52,520 nucleotides of DNA from a virus: positions 1 to 52,520 of IMG/VR virus record IMGVR_UViG_3300006108_000018; one strand, 5' to 3'. The notes beneath the pieces are model-generated. The model searched no databases and had not been told where the DNA came from. It saw only the letters and a program-made list of their open reading frames with translations. Positions 33,229 to 41,228 of this stretch are shown piece by piece; the stretch's first letter is position 1, and each line of letters begins with the position of its first letter. Made by a program: the position numbers and the translations under genes.

Positions 33229-34197
33229 TTACTTCAACAGAGCCTTTATATCTAGAGCTACAGTCTTAGCGTAAGCGCTATCGAGAATGTTCAGCGTCTT
33301 CTTGCTCTCATTCTTTTCGTTCTCATAGTCGTAGTAGTTGACAGGCGAGAAGTATGCAGCTGTCGCGTCGTCAAAGTTATTTACTAGTGTCACCGCGGCA
33401 GTGAATCCGATGTTCGCGCCGCTCTGATGTCCGTAGATGTATGTAGGACCATAGTACTGCTGTTCTTGAACGATATAGGCGCTCGTCTCATCAGTTATGT
33501 AGTCGTTAAGTTCGTCTTTAATTCCATACGACTCTGGGAACTGCACTAGAGTGTTAGCTACCTCATAACCAAACACGTGCTGGAGATATAGACTATTGCC
33601 ATTAGCGAATAGTACCTGTCCAGTACCGGTCTGATTAGTATTAAATTGAATCGTGCAGAGCTCGTCCATCATAAACGCGTTTGCGTTAGAAGAGGTATCA
33701 AGAGTGTACGACACGATGCTGTTCGTGTTTATGATTACGTCTTCTTGCTTTCTTACGTAGCTGATCACGCTTCCATTTAGACCGTACTGCGGCTCCCAGA
33801 AATTCACAGCCTGAGGCGCAAGGGCGTTGTAAGCTGAAATGCTTATAGGGTCAGTTCCGGCCCAGTTGTTTCTAAAATATTTAATTCTGGACTGCGCTGA
33901 TTCTATAGAGCCGTACTTTGCTACGATGAACGCGTTAAACTCATCATATGTGAGATACCAATTGTAGTACGGATCGATCATGTTGTTAGACAGGTACAGG
34001 AGCCAGCTGTAGAAAGCGTCGTCGTAGTACCTATTCGCAAACTGATCCGGTCTCTCGTACTCATTTAGATCGTATGGATAGAAGACGTAAGGATTCTTCA
34101 GCGTGTTGTCTGTAAATACAACGCGCTCGGTAATGTCTACTACTTTATTGTTTGCGTATGTCGTTGTCGGAAACATACTAAAATATCTTTGCGGCAT
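33229..34197 (-). CDS. gp53: Baseplate wedge protein gp53, extended, 322 aa
   Basis: Residues 45-130 match T4 gp53: ERPDQFANRYYDDAFYSWLLYLSNNMIDPYYNWYLTYDEFNAFIVAKYGSIESAQ against T4 PEELANAIYGNPQLYWVLLMCNDNYDPYYGWITSQEAAY. T4 gp53 has 196 aa, so this protein carries about 120 extra residues, mostly after residue 180 (NANAFMMDELCTIQFNTNQTGTGQVLFANGNS...), which look like an inserted beta domain. gp53 clamps wedge proteins together in the T4 baseplate. It lies 9 bases after gp48. Confidence 0.9.
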   Translation of the reverse strand: MPQRYFSMFPTTTYANNKVVDITERVVFTDNTLKNPYVFYPYDLNEYERPDQFANRYYDDAFYSWLLYLSNNMIDPYYNWYLTYDEFNAFIVAKYGSIESAQSRIKYFRNNWAGTDPISISAYNALAPQAVNFWEPQYGLNGSVISYVRKQEDVIINTNSIVSYTLDTSSNANAFMMDELCTIQFNTNQTGTGQVLFANGNSLYLQHVFGYEVANTLVQFPESYGIKDELNDYITDETSAYIVQEQQYYGPTYIYGHQSGANIGFTAAVTLVNNFDDATAAYFSPVNYYDYENEKNESKKTLNILDSAYAKTVALDIKALLK

Positions 34198-34206
34198 TGT
34201 ACTACC

Positions 34207-34971
34207 TTATCCTGATGGCGGCTGCATATCGCTTCTGATCCAGTACTCTACTTCTGTCAAGTTGACTGTAAGTCTTACCTGCGCCGGACCCTGTGAGCTT
34301 CTAAAGAATGCCGGCATACCAGCACCTGTATAGTCTATGTTTACCGATCTAATGGCGCACGGCTTCATTTCAAATAGATTCTTATCTGGAAAGAAACGCG
34401 GTACGACTAAATACGGATACTTGAGAGTAGCGCCGTTAGATCCTAGTGTTCCGGCTCCAATGCCAGAATCTGGCATCATGTAGTATCTAAAAGATTGTAC
34501 TATGTTTTGGAGATCTCTACTTTCTTTCTCATTTCTAGGTGATAAGAGCCAAGTAAAATGAAAGTCTTTAAATTCTGGACTCTTAAACAGCATGACCATA
34601 AATGGGTTAATTACTTGGCCAGAAAAGTAACTAGCGACGCTCTGCGCTTTAGCTCCCACACCGAGGGCAGTAGATACCGTGCTTAGATCTAGTTTGTCCG
34701 CGACCATGCTCGCAAGATCACCGGCGGTGTCTATTAGATTCTCAGACTGCCAGTTCATAGTCGGATTGTCGTTTATTCTATCAGGCATTGGCAACGCTAC
34801 GCTGGTACCACCACCGGCAAACTGAAGCTGTGCGACCTGTGATAGATCTGATCTCTGATACTCATAGAACGAGAACATCATCCAGTACTGCTTACTGTCG
34901 TCAGCCAAATCACTCGGAAATGTATATGATGCGTTTGTATACGATGGAGCTGTAGGAGGATTTCCTGCCAT
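34207..34971 (-). CDS. gp48: Baseplate tail-tube cap protein gp48, 254 aa
   Basis: The segment VINPFMVMLFKSPEFKDFHFTWLLSPRNEKESRDLQNIVQSFRYYMMPD (about 125-175) is the conserved core of gp48-type proteins, which sit on the hub and form the first ring on which the tube is built. The C-terminal strand pattern (PCAIRSVNIDYTGAGMPAFFRSSQGPAQVRLTVNLTEVEYW) is the tube-like fold of that family. It opens the minus-strand baseplate operon. A TATAAATA late promoter is at 35003-35010 and AAGGA precedes the start. Confidence 0.85.
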   Translation of the reverse strand: MAGNPPTAPSYTNASYTFPSDLADDSKQYWMMFSFYEYQRSDLSQVAQLQFAGGGTSVALPMPDRINDNPTMNWQSENLIDTAGDLASMVADKLDLSTVSTALGVGAKAQSVASYFSGQVINPFMVMLFKSPEFKDFHFTWLLSPRNEKESRDLQNIVQSFRYYMMPDSGIGAGTLGSNGATLKYPYLVVPRFFPDKNLFEMKPCAIRSVNIDYTGAGMPAFFRSSQGPAQVRLTVNLTEVEYWIRSDMQPPSG

Positions 34972-35002
34972 GATATTCCTTGCTACTAAATATTTTATTA
35001 GT

Positions 35003-35010
35003 TATTTATA
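35003..35010 (-). promoter_or_regulatory. T4-type late promoter of the baseplate operon
   Basis: The minus strand reads TATAAATA, 32 bases upstream of gp48, in the 57-base divergent gap between gp48 and gp4. It is placed to drive the baseplate operon read leftward from 34971. Confidence 0.8.
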
Positions 35011-35028
35011 TGGTATCTGAGAGATAGA

Positions 35029-35472
35029 ATGAGAACATACAAGGGAAAATTTAAACCAAAGAATCCACAGAAGTATAAAGGCGATCCTACAAATATTGTG
35101 TATCGCTCTCGGTGGGAGCTCATGGTGATGACGCGTCTAGACGACGATCCTAAAGTCATATGGTGGCAGTCTGAAGAGACAATAATACCATATAAGTCTC
35201 CAGTCGACGGCAGGTGGCATCGCTACTTTGTCGACTTCTGCGCCAAGCTCATGAAGCCGGACGGCGGGACTAGGACTATATTGATAGAGGTAAAGCCACA
35301 CGCCCAGACCCAGCCGCCGATGATCAAAGAGAGCAAGTCTAGAAAATACATACAGGAGGTGATGACGTGGGGCGTGAACTCAGCCAAGTGGAAAGCGGCT
35401 GAGGAGTACTGCAAGGACAGAGGATACGAGTTTATCATACTGACAGAGAAAGAACTGGGTATCAAATTTTAA
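35029..35472 (+). CDS. gp4: Head completion protein gp4, 147 aa
   Basis: Strongly like T4 gp4 (150 aa): YKGKFKPKNPQKYKGDPTNIVYRSRWELMVMTRLDDDPKVIWWQSEETIIPYKSPVDGRWHRYFVDF. The fold contains a nuclease-like core (TnsA/restriction-like), with E at IVYRSRWE, D at YFVDF and E-x-K at LIEVKP in the usual arrangement. It is needed for head completion after DNA packaging. It is the first gene of the plus-strand operon, divergent from gp48. Confidence 0.93.
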   Translation: MRTYKGKFKPKNPQKYKGDPTNIVYRSRWELMVMTRLDDDPKVIWWQSEETIIPYKSPVDGRWHRYFVDFCAKLMKPDGGTRTILIEVKPHAQTQPPMIKESKSRKYIQEVMTWGVNSAKWKAAEEYCKDRGYEFIILTEKELGIKF

Positions 35473-35480
35473 TATAAATA
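35473..35480 (+). promoter_or_regulatory. T4-type late promoter before the 208-aa gene
   Basis: TATAAATA on the plus strand directly follows the gp4 stop codon and lies 26 bases before the ATG at 35506. It can drive the plus-strand tail/hub operon. Confidence 0.8.
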
Positions 35481-35505
35481 TGATGTATCTAACTTTGGAA
35501 ATTAA

Positions 35506-36132
35506 ATGGACATAGTCTTTCAAAAACTATTAAACCAGTCTACTGCTAAATTGCAGTCAGACCAGAAGAATTCGGTCGATTGGTTTAGAAAATTAGCGCT
35601 CGGCGTTAATCGCGTCAACACGCCTGAGATACTAAACACCAAAAGCCCATTCAAAAGACTAGTAAAGCTATCAGAGACGTCGATAGGTAAGATGTACATG
35701 TTTACCTACGACCCAAAGCTCAAAGACAAGCTTCCATACTACGACGTGTACCCGCTCGTGTTTCCTATCCAGTACCACAACGACGGTTTTCTAGGAATCA
35801 ACCTTCACTACCTACCACCGTTGGCTAGGGCCAAACTGATGGACGCTCTGTTTACACTAATAAATAACGATAAGCAAGATAAGACTACTAAACTGAAGAT
35901 ATCATACGACATATTGAATACGTCTGCAAGATTTAATCTCTTTAGACCGTGCGTTAAGAAGTACCTGTTCAACCACGTCAGATCTAACTTCTTATACATC
36001 GCGCCAGATGAGTGGAATGTAGCATTAATGCTTCCGACACAGAAGTTTGTTAAGACTACCAGCTCTGGTTCTCAGATTTCTGTCAGCGCAACTCAAGTTT
36101 ATAAAGAATCGGTAAGTAAATCGCATGTTTAA
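35506..36132 (+). CDS. Conserved T4-superfamily virion/morphogenesis protein, 208 aa, unassigned
   Basis: The sequence has the character of a conserved structural gene of T4-like cyanophages and relatives: FRKLALGVNRVNTPEILNTKSPFKRLVKL, then MYMFTYDPKLKDKLPYYDVYPLVFPIQYHNDGFLGINLHYLPPLARAKLMDAL, and KKYLFNHVRSNFLYIAPDEWNVALMLPTQKFVK. I cannot name the T4 counterpart with confidence. It lies between gp4 and a tail-tube-fold gene, and its end overlaps the next start by 8 bases, so a role at the tail or hub is likely. Confidence 0.7.
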   Translation: MDIVFQKLLNQSTAKLQSDQKNSVDWFRKLALGVNRVNTPEILNTKSPFKRLVKLSETSIGKMYMFTYDPKLKDKLPYYDVYPLVFPIQYHNDGFLGINLHYLPPLARAKLMDALFTLINNDKQDKTTKLKISYDILNTSARFNLFRPCVKKYLFNHVRSNFLYIAPDEWNVALMLPTQKFVKTTSSGSQISVSATQVYKESVSKSHV

Positions 36133-36829
36133 CATAGACACATTTAAGTCCGGATTCGCTCGTAACGGCTACCTGCAGACAAATCGATTCAAGGTGGTCA
36201 TAGCAGTCCCGGACGTCATGCAGGGCCAGATGAACATAAACCAGAACGGCGCTGTGAATCAGGGTGGTATAGCAAACCTGCTCACCTTTAGAGCAGAACA
36301 GGTCAAAGCGCCAGGCGTCACACTACTCACCAACGACACGTATCGCTACGGTATGGGTGTTAGACAGGCGATGCCGTACAACGCTAACTACACCGACAAC
36401 GTTATAACCTTCATCTCTGACGGATATGGCGATATCTGGACTTTCTGGTATCTCTGGATTAGATCGATATTTGGTTTTGCCGGCAACGACAACGCTAGTG
36501 GATCTTCAGGGGCGCTCAACAGCCTTCCTTCTTATCAGTTAGAATATAAAGATAACTACGCGACTCAGATATCGATAACGATATACGACGTTATTGGAAA
36601 CGATATTCAGACCATCAACATGTATGACGCGTTTCCAGTTTCTATCAACGACACACAGCTGGCATGGGGTGACAACAACAACATGCTAAGAATCACCGTA
36701 GGATTTACTTTCAAGGAGTTCACCATCATGGGTGCCGGCTCTAACATCGTTGGGGCTCAACCGCAACCTCTTCAGAATCCTACAACATTATTTCCTGCTA
36801 CTCAGAATGGATCTACACCAACTGGTTAA
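36125..36829 (+). CDS. Tail-tube-fold protein (gp54-like tube initiator or gp19-like), 234 aa
   Basis: The N-terminal pattern (FARNGYLQTNRFKVVIAVPDVMQG), the central strand region (LTFRAEQVKAPGVTLLTNDTYRYGMGVRQAMPYNANYTDNVITFI) and the domain after it (ISITIYDVIGNDIQTINMYDAFPVSINDTQLAWGDNNNMLRITVGFTFKEFTI) match the tail-tube fold shared by T4 gp19, gp54 and gp48. Because it lies in a hub operon with gp26 and not next to a sheath gene, I favour gp54 (the baseplate-tube initiator), but gp19 is possible. The C-terminal 25 residues are a Pro/Gln/Thr-rich tail. Confidence 0.72.
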   Translation: MFNIDTFKSGFARNGYLQTNRFKVVIAVPDVMQGQMNINQNGAVNQGGIANLLTFRAEQVKAPGVTLLTNDTYRYGMGVRQAMPYNANYTDNVITFISDGYGDIWTFWYLWIRSIFGFAGNDNASGSSGALNSLPSYQLEYKDNYATQISITIYDVIGNDIQTINMYDAFPVSINDTQLAWGDNNNMLRITVGFTFKEFTIMGAGSNIVGAQPQPLQNPTTLFPATQNGSTPTG

Positions 36830-36845
36830 ATGATTGGAGTATAAT

Positions 36846-37556
36846 ATGTCTCTACCGAAACTTAATTATCCTGTTAACAGTATTAAAGTACCTTCGCTTA
36901 ATAAGTCGTTCAAGTTCAGACCATTTCTCGTCAGAGAAGAGAAGATTCTACTCATCGCTAAAGAAGGTGATTCTCCTTCTGATATCCTCCACGCGATCAA
37001 GCAGGTCGTGAACAACTGCGCGGTCGACGACAAGTTCGACGTGGACAAGCTCGCTATCTTTGATCTCGAGTACGTGTTCTTAAAGCTTAGAGCCATGTCG
37101 GTGGACAACGTCGTGAAGGTATCTTATAAAGACGCTGAGGACGAGAAGGTATACGACTTCGAGGTGGACCTGAACAGCGTAGAGATTGAATTTCCTAAAG
37201 ACACCAACAACAAGATCGAGGTCACAAAGACGTCCGGCATAGTGCTCAAGTATCCTATGGCCAGTCTCTACGACGACAAGGACCTGATCGGCGCCGATAA
37301 AGACTACATCTTTGAACTAATCGTTCGCTGCATCGACAAGGTCTACGAAGAAGAGACGGTGTACGAGATGAAAGACTACACTTTTGAGAATATTAGAACG
37401 TTCCTTGAAGATCTCGATATCAAGACCTTCGATAAGATCAGAGAGTTCCTTCTTAATATTCCAAAGCTCAAGTACACCATCGAGTATAAGAATTCGCTAG
37501 AACATGATAGAAAGATTGAACTCAACTCGTTAAATGATTTTTTTACCTTGCGCTAA
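36846..37556 (+). CDS. gp26: Baseplate hub/tail assembly protein gp26-like, 236 aa
   Basis: Matches T4 gp26 through its N-terminal half: FKFRPFLVREEKILLIAKEGD and NNCAVDDKFDVDKLAIFDLEYVFLKLRAMSVDNVVKVSY, against T4 LEIRPFTVKEEKVLLIASEDD and NCTFGAIDVDTLAIFDLEYLFINIRAKSVGETVEV. The ATG at 36846 is chosen because a GGAG site lies 6 bases before it. The last codons read GAT TTT TTT ACC TTG CGC TAA. A T-TTT-TTT slippery heptamer at 37538-37544 would let a fraction of ribosomes shift to -1 and continue to 37732, giving about 295 residues. Confidence 0.9.
   Translation: MSLPKLNYPVNSIKVPSLNKSFKFRPFLVREEKILLIAKEGDSPSDILHAIKQVVNNCAVDDKFDVDKLAIFDLEYVFLKLRAMSVDNVVKVSYKDAEDEKVYDFEVDLNSVEIEFPKDTNNKIEVTKTSGIVLKYPMASLYDDKDLIGADKDYIFELIVRCIDKVYEEETVYEMKDYTFENIRTFLEDLDIKTFDKIREFLLNIPKLKYTIEYKNSLEHDRKIELNSLNDFFTLR
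37538..37544 (+). other. Slippery heptamer T-TTT-TTT for -1 frameshift
   Basis: Seven T bases are phased as the last base of GAT followed by two TTT codons, a perfect X-XXY-YYZ site. The -1 frame is closed just upstream by a TGA at 37535 and open from 37538 to the TAA at 37730-37732. Downstream, TGCGC (37549-37553) can pair with GCGCA (37601-37605), and AACAC (37562-37566) with GTGTT (37589-37593). No folding energy was computed. Confidence 0.75.
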
Positions 37557-37732
37557 ACCACAACACACTAGACAACTACTTCTCGACAGTGTTCAGTTTG
37601 GCGCAGCACCATAAATATTCAATCACAGAGATTGAAAATCTTATGCCCTTTGAGAGAGACGTCTATGTTACTATGCTCGTGAACTTTATTAAAGATCAAG
37701 AAGAAAGACAAAAGAGTCTACAGAACAGGTAA
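37538..37732 (+). CDS. gp51-position reading frame, expressed as -1 frameshift extension of gp26
   Basis: This frame has no ATG before the internal one at 37643 and begins directly at the slippery site. It encodes about 62 residues ending LMPFERDVYVTMLVNFIKDQEERQKSLQ, a pattern (..LMPFER..Y..ML..) typical of the second part of phage tail assembly chaperones. It sits where T4 has gene 51 next to gene 26, and ends 3 bases before the next gene. I infer expression as a gp26 fusion, as in the lambda G/GT pair; initiation at a non-ATG codon cannot be excluded. Confidence 0.7.
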   Translation, partial: FFYLALNHNTLDNYFSTVFSLAQHHKYSITEIENLMPFERDVYVTMLVNFIKDQEERQKSLQNR

Positions 37733-37735
37733 CAT

Positions 37736-40189
37736 ATGGCAGCCAAGAGAAATATACCATTCAGCGACATATCGGCTAATCAGGCCTTAAGAGAGGCCTA
37801 TGAAGAGGCCGTTAAGAAAGATCCAATAAAGACTAGCGACTTTAGAAAAGCAGCTCAGGCTATGGATCCGTCGTCGATGAAGTCTCTTAAAGACCTATCT
37901 AGCGCCGTTAAAGATCAGAAGGCTGCATTTGGCGCTATAGAGAAGGCGATGAAGAATATCGATACCGGTATCGGTACTCTTCAAAAGTCTACCACGCAGC
38001 TCTTAACTGACTCAATAGACATTCAAAAGAAGCTATTACTCGAAGTACAGAAACTTCAGAAACTGACGAAGCGCGAAGACGACGAGCTCGTTGAAAAGCT
38101 TGACAAGATTGATAGAGATATTAAGCACAACGAAGGTCTTGGCGTTGGCGGAAGAGGAGAAAAGGCAGACGCACTCTCGTTTAAGCAGCAGGCTCTTAAA
38201 GAACTAGCAACGCTCGGCAGAATGGGATTATTTGCAGGCGCCGGCTACGGTGGTCTTAAGATTGGCACAGGCATAAACGAAAAGATCAAGGAGTTCACCA
38301 AGAGCGATATCGGTCAGAACATCGGTGAGATATTCTCGGCTGGAAAGAAAAAGATAGGTTGGACTCAAGAGAATCTACCAGGACTGACCGAGGCGATAAG
38401 ATCTTGGTACGGCACCGGCATTCCGGCGATGTTAGGCGGCAAGACTAAAGAAGAGTTCGAAGAGAGCCATCATCTAGCTAAGAGTCAGAATGAGATATCA
38501 CAAGACATCAGGCGCGCACAGCTGCAAAAAGACATAGGATCTTTTAGATACGGCGGTGTCGAACTAACAGAAGAGCAGAGAAAAAGAGGGCAGGTCAATC
38601 CTTGGGATAGAAGAGACCAACCGGCGCCGCAGACTGATCTTACTACTTCAACCGGCTCTACGGGTCCCGGTGGACCTGCAACTGGCACGTTTAAAGACAA
38701 GGCGCCTTCGATTATGGCAAGGCTCCAAAAAGACTTTGGCATATCTAAAGAGCAGGCTGCCGGTGTCGTTGGTAGTCTTGCAGCCGAGACTGGCGGCTTT
38801 AGACTCATGCAGGAGCAGAATCCTAGATCAGGCAGAGGCGGTTATGGTTGGGCGCAGTGGACCGGACCTAGAAGAAGAGAGTTCGAATCTTTCGCTAAGG
38901 AAAAAGGTTTAGACATAACGTCTGACGAGGCCAACTACCAATTCCTAGCGCATGAGTTAAGAACGTCTCAGTCTGGAGAGCTAGAGAGACTGCGTCAGGC
39001 TAAGACGGCTTCTGAAGCTTCTAGACTATTTACTGGATCTACAAGAGAAGGATTCGGGTTCTTAAGACCCGGCGCAGAGCACTATGGAGCGAGTCAGAGA
39101 TTCGCTGAGCAGGCGATGGGTATTGAGACTCCTAAAGCGTCAGAAACGACTGGCGCCACGACGCCTTCAGACACAAAGAACAAGCAGGACGCATCACCAA
39201 CGCAGAAAGCGTTTGTTGGTAAGTCTCTTGATGGAGTCAACTCGTCTCTATCTACAGCGTTCGGTAAAGCGGCTGCAGAGTATTTTCAAAAGACCGGTAG
39301 ATACATCAACGTCACTTCTGGTCTAAGATCAAGAGCAGAGCAGGAGAGACTGTGGGCTAATAGATTTAGTAATCCTAATCCAGTCGCGCCTCCCGGTACC
39401 AGTAAGCACGAGAGAGGACTGGCGATAGACGTCAATACGAAGCAGGCTCAAGAGTTAGACTCTATGGGACTGTTGTCTAAGTACGGTCTCGCTAGACCTG
39501 TCAGAGGCGATCCTGTTCATATCGAAATGGCGGGAGGCGGTGGTGAACCCACGTCTACTCCAACTTCTAAAGCCGGCGCCACTACTCCAGGATCAGCCGG
39601 AGCTCCAGCACCAACTGTAGGAGCCACCCCGAGCCCATCACCTTCGATACAAGCGCCAATAGGTCCGCGTTCGCCTATGACTCCAGGAATGGGAATGGGT
39701 GGCATGATGCCTGGTATGGGTGGAATGGGAATGCTTGGTGGAATGATGGGTATGATCCCAGGCGCCGGAAGATTTAGTGGGTTACTAAACATGGCGATGC
39801 CGCTGCTCGGCGGTCTGTTTGGTAATATGTTTGGGATGGGTGAAGCCGAGGCTGCTGAAGTTCAGGCGCCGCCTGTAGTCGCCAACGTTCCAGTTCCTCC
39901 TGTTAGACCTTCGCAGAACGAATTAGATAATATCAACAAGCCTATACCAAAACCAACGATAAGACCTAAGCATCTAGAGCCGGCTCCTATGGCTGATGTC
40001 CCTGTCGGAAAGCACATACCCGGATCTGCGCCAGTATTGAACCAAGGGTTTCAACAGACGCGACACACTCCAAAGGTCGTCGCTGAGAATCTTGGCATCG
40101 GTACCGGTGGACCAGATCGCTCTCCTGCATCCGCTCCAGACTGGGCAAGGTCTATCAAAGATCTGCTGATAGGTTCTTCATATGCATAA
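37736..40189 (+). CDS. Tail-associated bifunctional peptidoglycan hydrolase (lysozyme-like + M15 peptidase), 817 aa
   Basis: Residues 40-135 are helical and coiled-coil-like, and 155-185 form a Gly/Ala-rich hydrophobic stretch. Residues about 323-462 match the phage tail lysozyme domain (GVVGSLAAETGGF, GYGWAQWTGPRRREF), with E351 the likely catalytic acid. Residues about 490-600 match M15-type peptidases such as VanY: SGLRSRAEQ, SKHERGLAIDV (H558, D565) and DPVHIEM (H595) supply the zinc ligands. The rest is Pro/Gly/Met-rich with a conserved end (SAPDWARSIKDLL). It follows gp26 and may be a hub lysozyme or the tape-measure protein carrying the hydrolase that gp5 lacks here. Confidence 0.82.
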   Translation: MAAKRNIPFSDISANQALREAYEEAVKKDPIKTSDFRKAAQAMDPSSMKSLKDLSSAVKDQKAAFGAIEKAMKNIDTGIGTLQKSTTQLLTDSIDIQKKLLLEVQKLQKLTKREDDELVEKLDKIDRDIKHNEGLGVGGRGEKADALSFKQQALKELATLGRMGLFAGAGYGGLKIGTGINEKIKEFTKSDIGQNIGEIFSAGKKKIGWTQENLPGLTEAIRSWYGTGIPAMLGGKTKEEFEESHHLAKSQNEISQDIRRAQLQKDIGSFRYGGVELTEEQRKRGQVNPWDRRDQPAPQTDLTTSTGSTGPGGPATGTFKDKAPSIMARLQKDFGISKEQAAGVVGSLAAETGGFRLMQEQNPRSGRGGYGWAQWTGPRRREFESFAKEKGLDITSDEANYQFLAHELRTSQSGELERLRQAKTASEASRLFTGSTREGFGFLRPGAEHYGASQRFAEQAMGIETPKASETTGATTPSDTKNKQDASPTQKAFVGKSLDGVNSSLSTAFGKAAAEYFQKTGRYINVTSGLRSRAEQERLWANRFSNPNPVAPPGTSKHERGLAIDVNTKQAQELDSMGLLSKYGLARPVRGDPVHIEMAGGGGEPTSTPTSKAGATTPGSAGAPAPTVGATPSPSPSIQAPIGPRSPMTPGMGMGGMMPGMGGMGMLGGMMGMIPGAGRFSGLLNMAMPLLGGLFGNMFGMGEAEAAEVQAPPVVANVPVPPVRPSQNELDNINKPIPKPTIRPKHLEPAPMADVPVGKHIPGSAPVLNQGFQQTRHTPKVVAENLGIGTGGPDRSPASAPDWARSIKDLLIGSSYA

Positions 40190-40194
40190 AAAAA

Positions 40195-40212
40195 GGGGAG
40201 CTTAAGCTCCCC
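40195..40212. terminator. Hairpin terminator between convergent operons
   Basis: GGGGAGCTTAAGCTCCCC is a perfect 18-base palindrome. On the minus strand it is followed by seven T bases (complement of 40188-40194), so it is a strong intrinsic terminator for the gp32 transcript. On the plus strand the following TAATTTAT is weaker but may end the tail operon. Confidence 0.9.
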
Positions 40213-40221
40213 TAATTTATC

Positions 40222-41130
40222 TTAGCCAGCGAGTGACTTAAAGAACTCTAGGCTCTCGTCGTCATCGTCCTCACTGCCAGAGTGTTTAGGCGCGTGAGTC
40301 GCCTTGAAGGTTGGTGCGGACTCTTCACGAGCCCATGGAACATCTTCCTCCTCAGCCTTCTTCACCTTAGCCGTCGCGTCGCCGGATAGTACCTTAACGA
40401 GCTTAGCCTTGAGCTCCTCGTAGCTCTTGAAGTTCTCTGGCTTCAAGAAATCCTGGAGCGAGTGTTCCGACTTCCAGATCTTCTCGAGCATATCGTCGTC
40501 TTTCGACAACGGACCCGGCTTATCAAACTCGGACTTGTCGTAGTTGCGATAGCCCTCGACCTGGCGAATCTTAAGCTTGAACGGTGCACCCGCCCATAGA
40601 TCGAACGGGTTCATTGGAGACTCGTCCTCGAACTGAGGCTCCATTGCTTCCTTGAGCTTGTCGAAGATCTTCTTACCATACTTGTAGAGGAACACCTTGC
40701 CCTCGTTAGCTGGGTTAGCCTGATCTTGGACTACGTAGATGTTTGATACGAAGTGCAGACGGCGCTTCTGCTTACGAGCCTGCTCGCGCTCTGGAGACTT
40801 GTCGTCTGTGGTTGAATTCCAGAGCTTTGAGTTATACTCAGATACTGGATCCTGCTTACCGATCGTGGTCAGCGAGTTCTCGATGTACCATCCACCCGGA
40901 CCCTGGAAGCCATGATCAAAGATTCGTACAAAAGGTACATCCTCATTAGGGGGAGCAGGGAGAAAACGAATAACAGCATAACCGTTACCTGCCTTATCTA
41001 CCGTAGGTGACCAGAAGCGATCGTCGCCCTTCTTACCGCCACCTTCTTGGTTTGTGATCTTGTTGAGTTCTGAAGTTAGAGCCTCTAGCGACTTGTTGCC
41101 GGAGGATGATTTAAGCGTCTTAAAGTCCAT
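40222..41130 (-). CDS. gp32: Single-stranded DNA-binding protein gp32, 302 aa
   Basis: Almost the same length as T4 gp32 (301 aa). It has a basic N-terminus (MDFKTLKSSSGNKSL), an OB core (GYAVIRFLPAPPNEDVPFVRIFDHGFQGPGGWYIENSLTTIG and NIYVVQDQANPANEGKVFLYKYGKKIFDKL) and an acidic tail (EDDDDESLEFFKSLAG) that recruits partner proteins in T4. It contains no cysteine, so the T4 zinc-binding motif is missing. The ATG at 41130 is preceded by AGGAG; a longer frame to 41178 lacks such a site. A consensus sigma-70 promoter at 41200-41228 precedes it. Confidence 0.95.
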   Translation of the reverse strand: MDFKTLKSSSGNKSLEALTSELNKITNQEGGGKKGDDRFWSPTVDKAGNGYAVIRFLPAPPNEDVPFVRIFDHGFQGPGGWYIENSLTTIGKQDPVSEYNSKLWNSTTDDKSPEREQARKQKRRLHFVSNIYVVQDQANPANEGKVFLYKYGKKIFDKLKEAMEPQFEDESPMNPFDLWAGAPFKLKIRQVEGYRNYDKSEFDKPGPLSKDDDMLEKIWKSEHSLQDFLKPENFKSYEELKAKLVKVLSGDATAKVKKAEEEDVPWAREESAPTFKATHAPKHSGSEDDDDESLEFFKSLAG

Positions 41131-41199
41131 ATGTATCTCCTTGTATGTGCGATGTATGTTGCGATGTATAAAGGGCATTTGTGTCGCCCGATATTATTT

Positions 41200-41228
41200 A
41201 TTATACTACTCTTTTCCATATATGTCAA
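41200..41228 (-). promoter_or_regulatory. Consensus sigma-70 promoter of gp32
   Basis: On the minus strand TTGACA (41223-41228) and TATAAT (41200-41205) are separated by exactly 17 bases. It overlaps the 3' end of gp59 and lies about 70 bases before the gp32 start. Such a perfect promoter fits early, host-polymerase transcription of gp32. Confidence 0.88.

Noticed and set aside
39517-39792. Pro/Gly/Ile-rich minus-strand frame of 91 codons
   Set aside because: It is the complement of the Met/Gly-rich repeat region of the 817-aa protein.
40222-41178. Longer gp32 start at 41178
   Set aside because: The 16 added residues lie over the leader and no ribosome-binding site precedes them, while AGGAG precedes the ATG at 41130.
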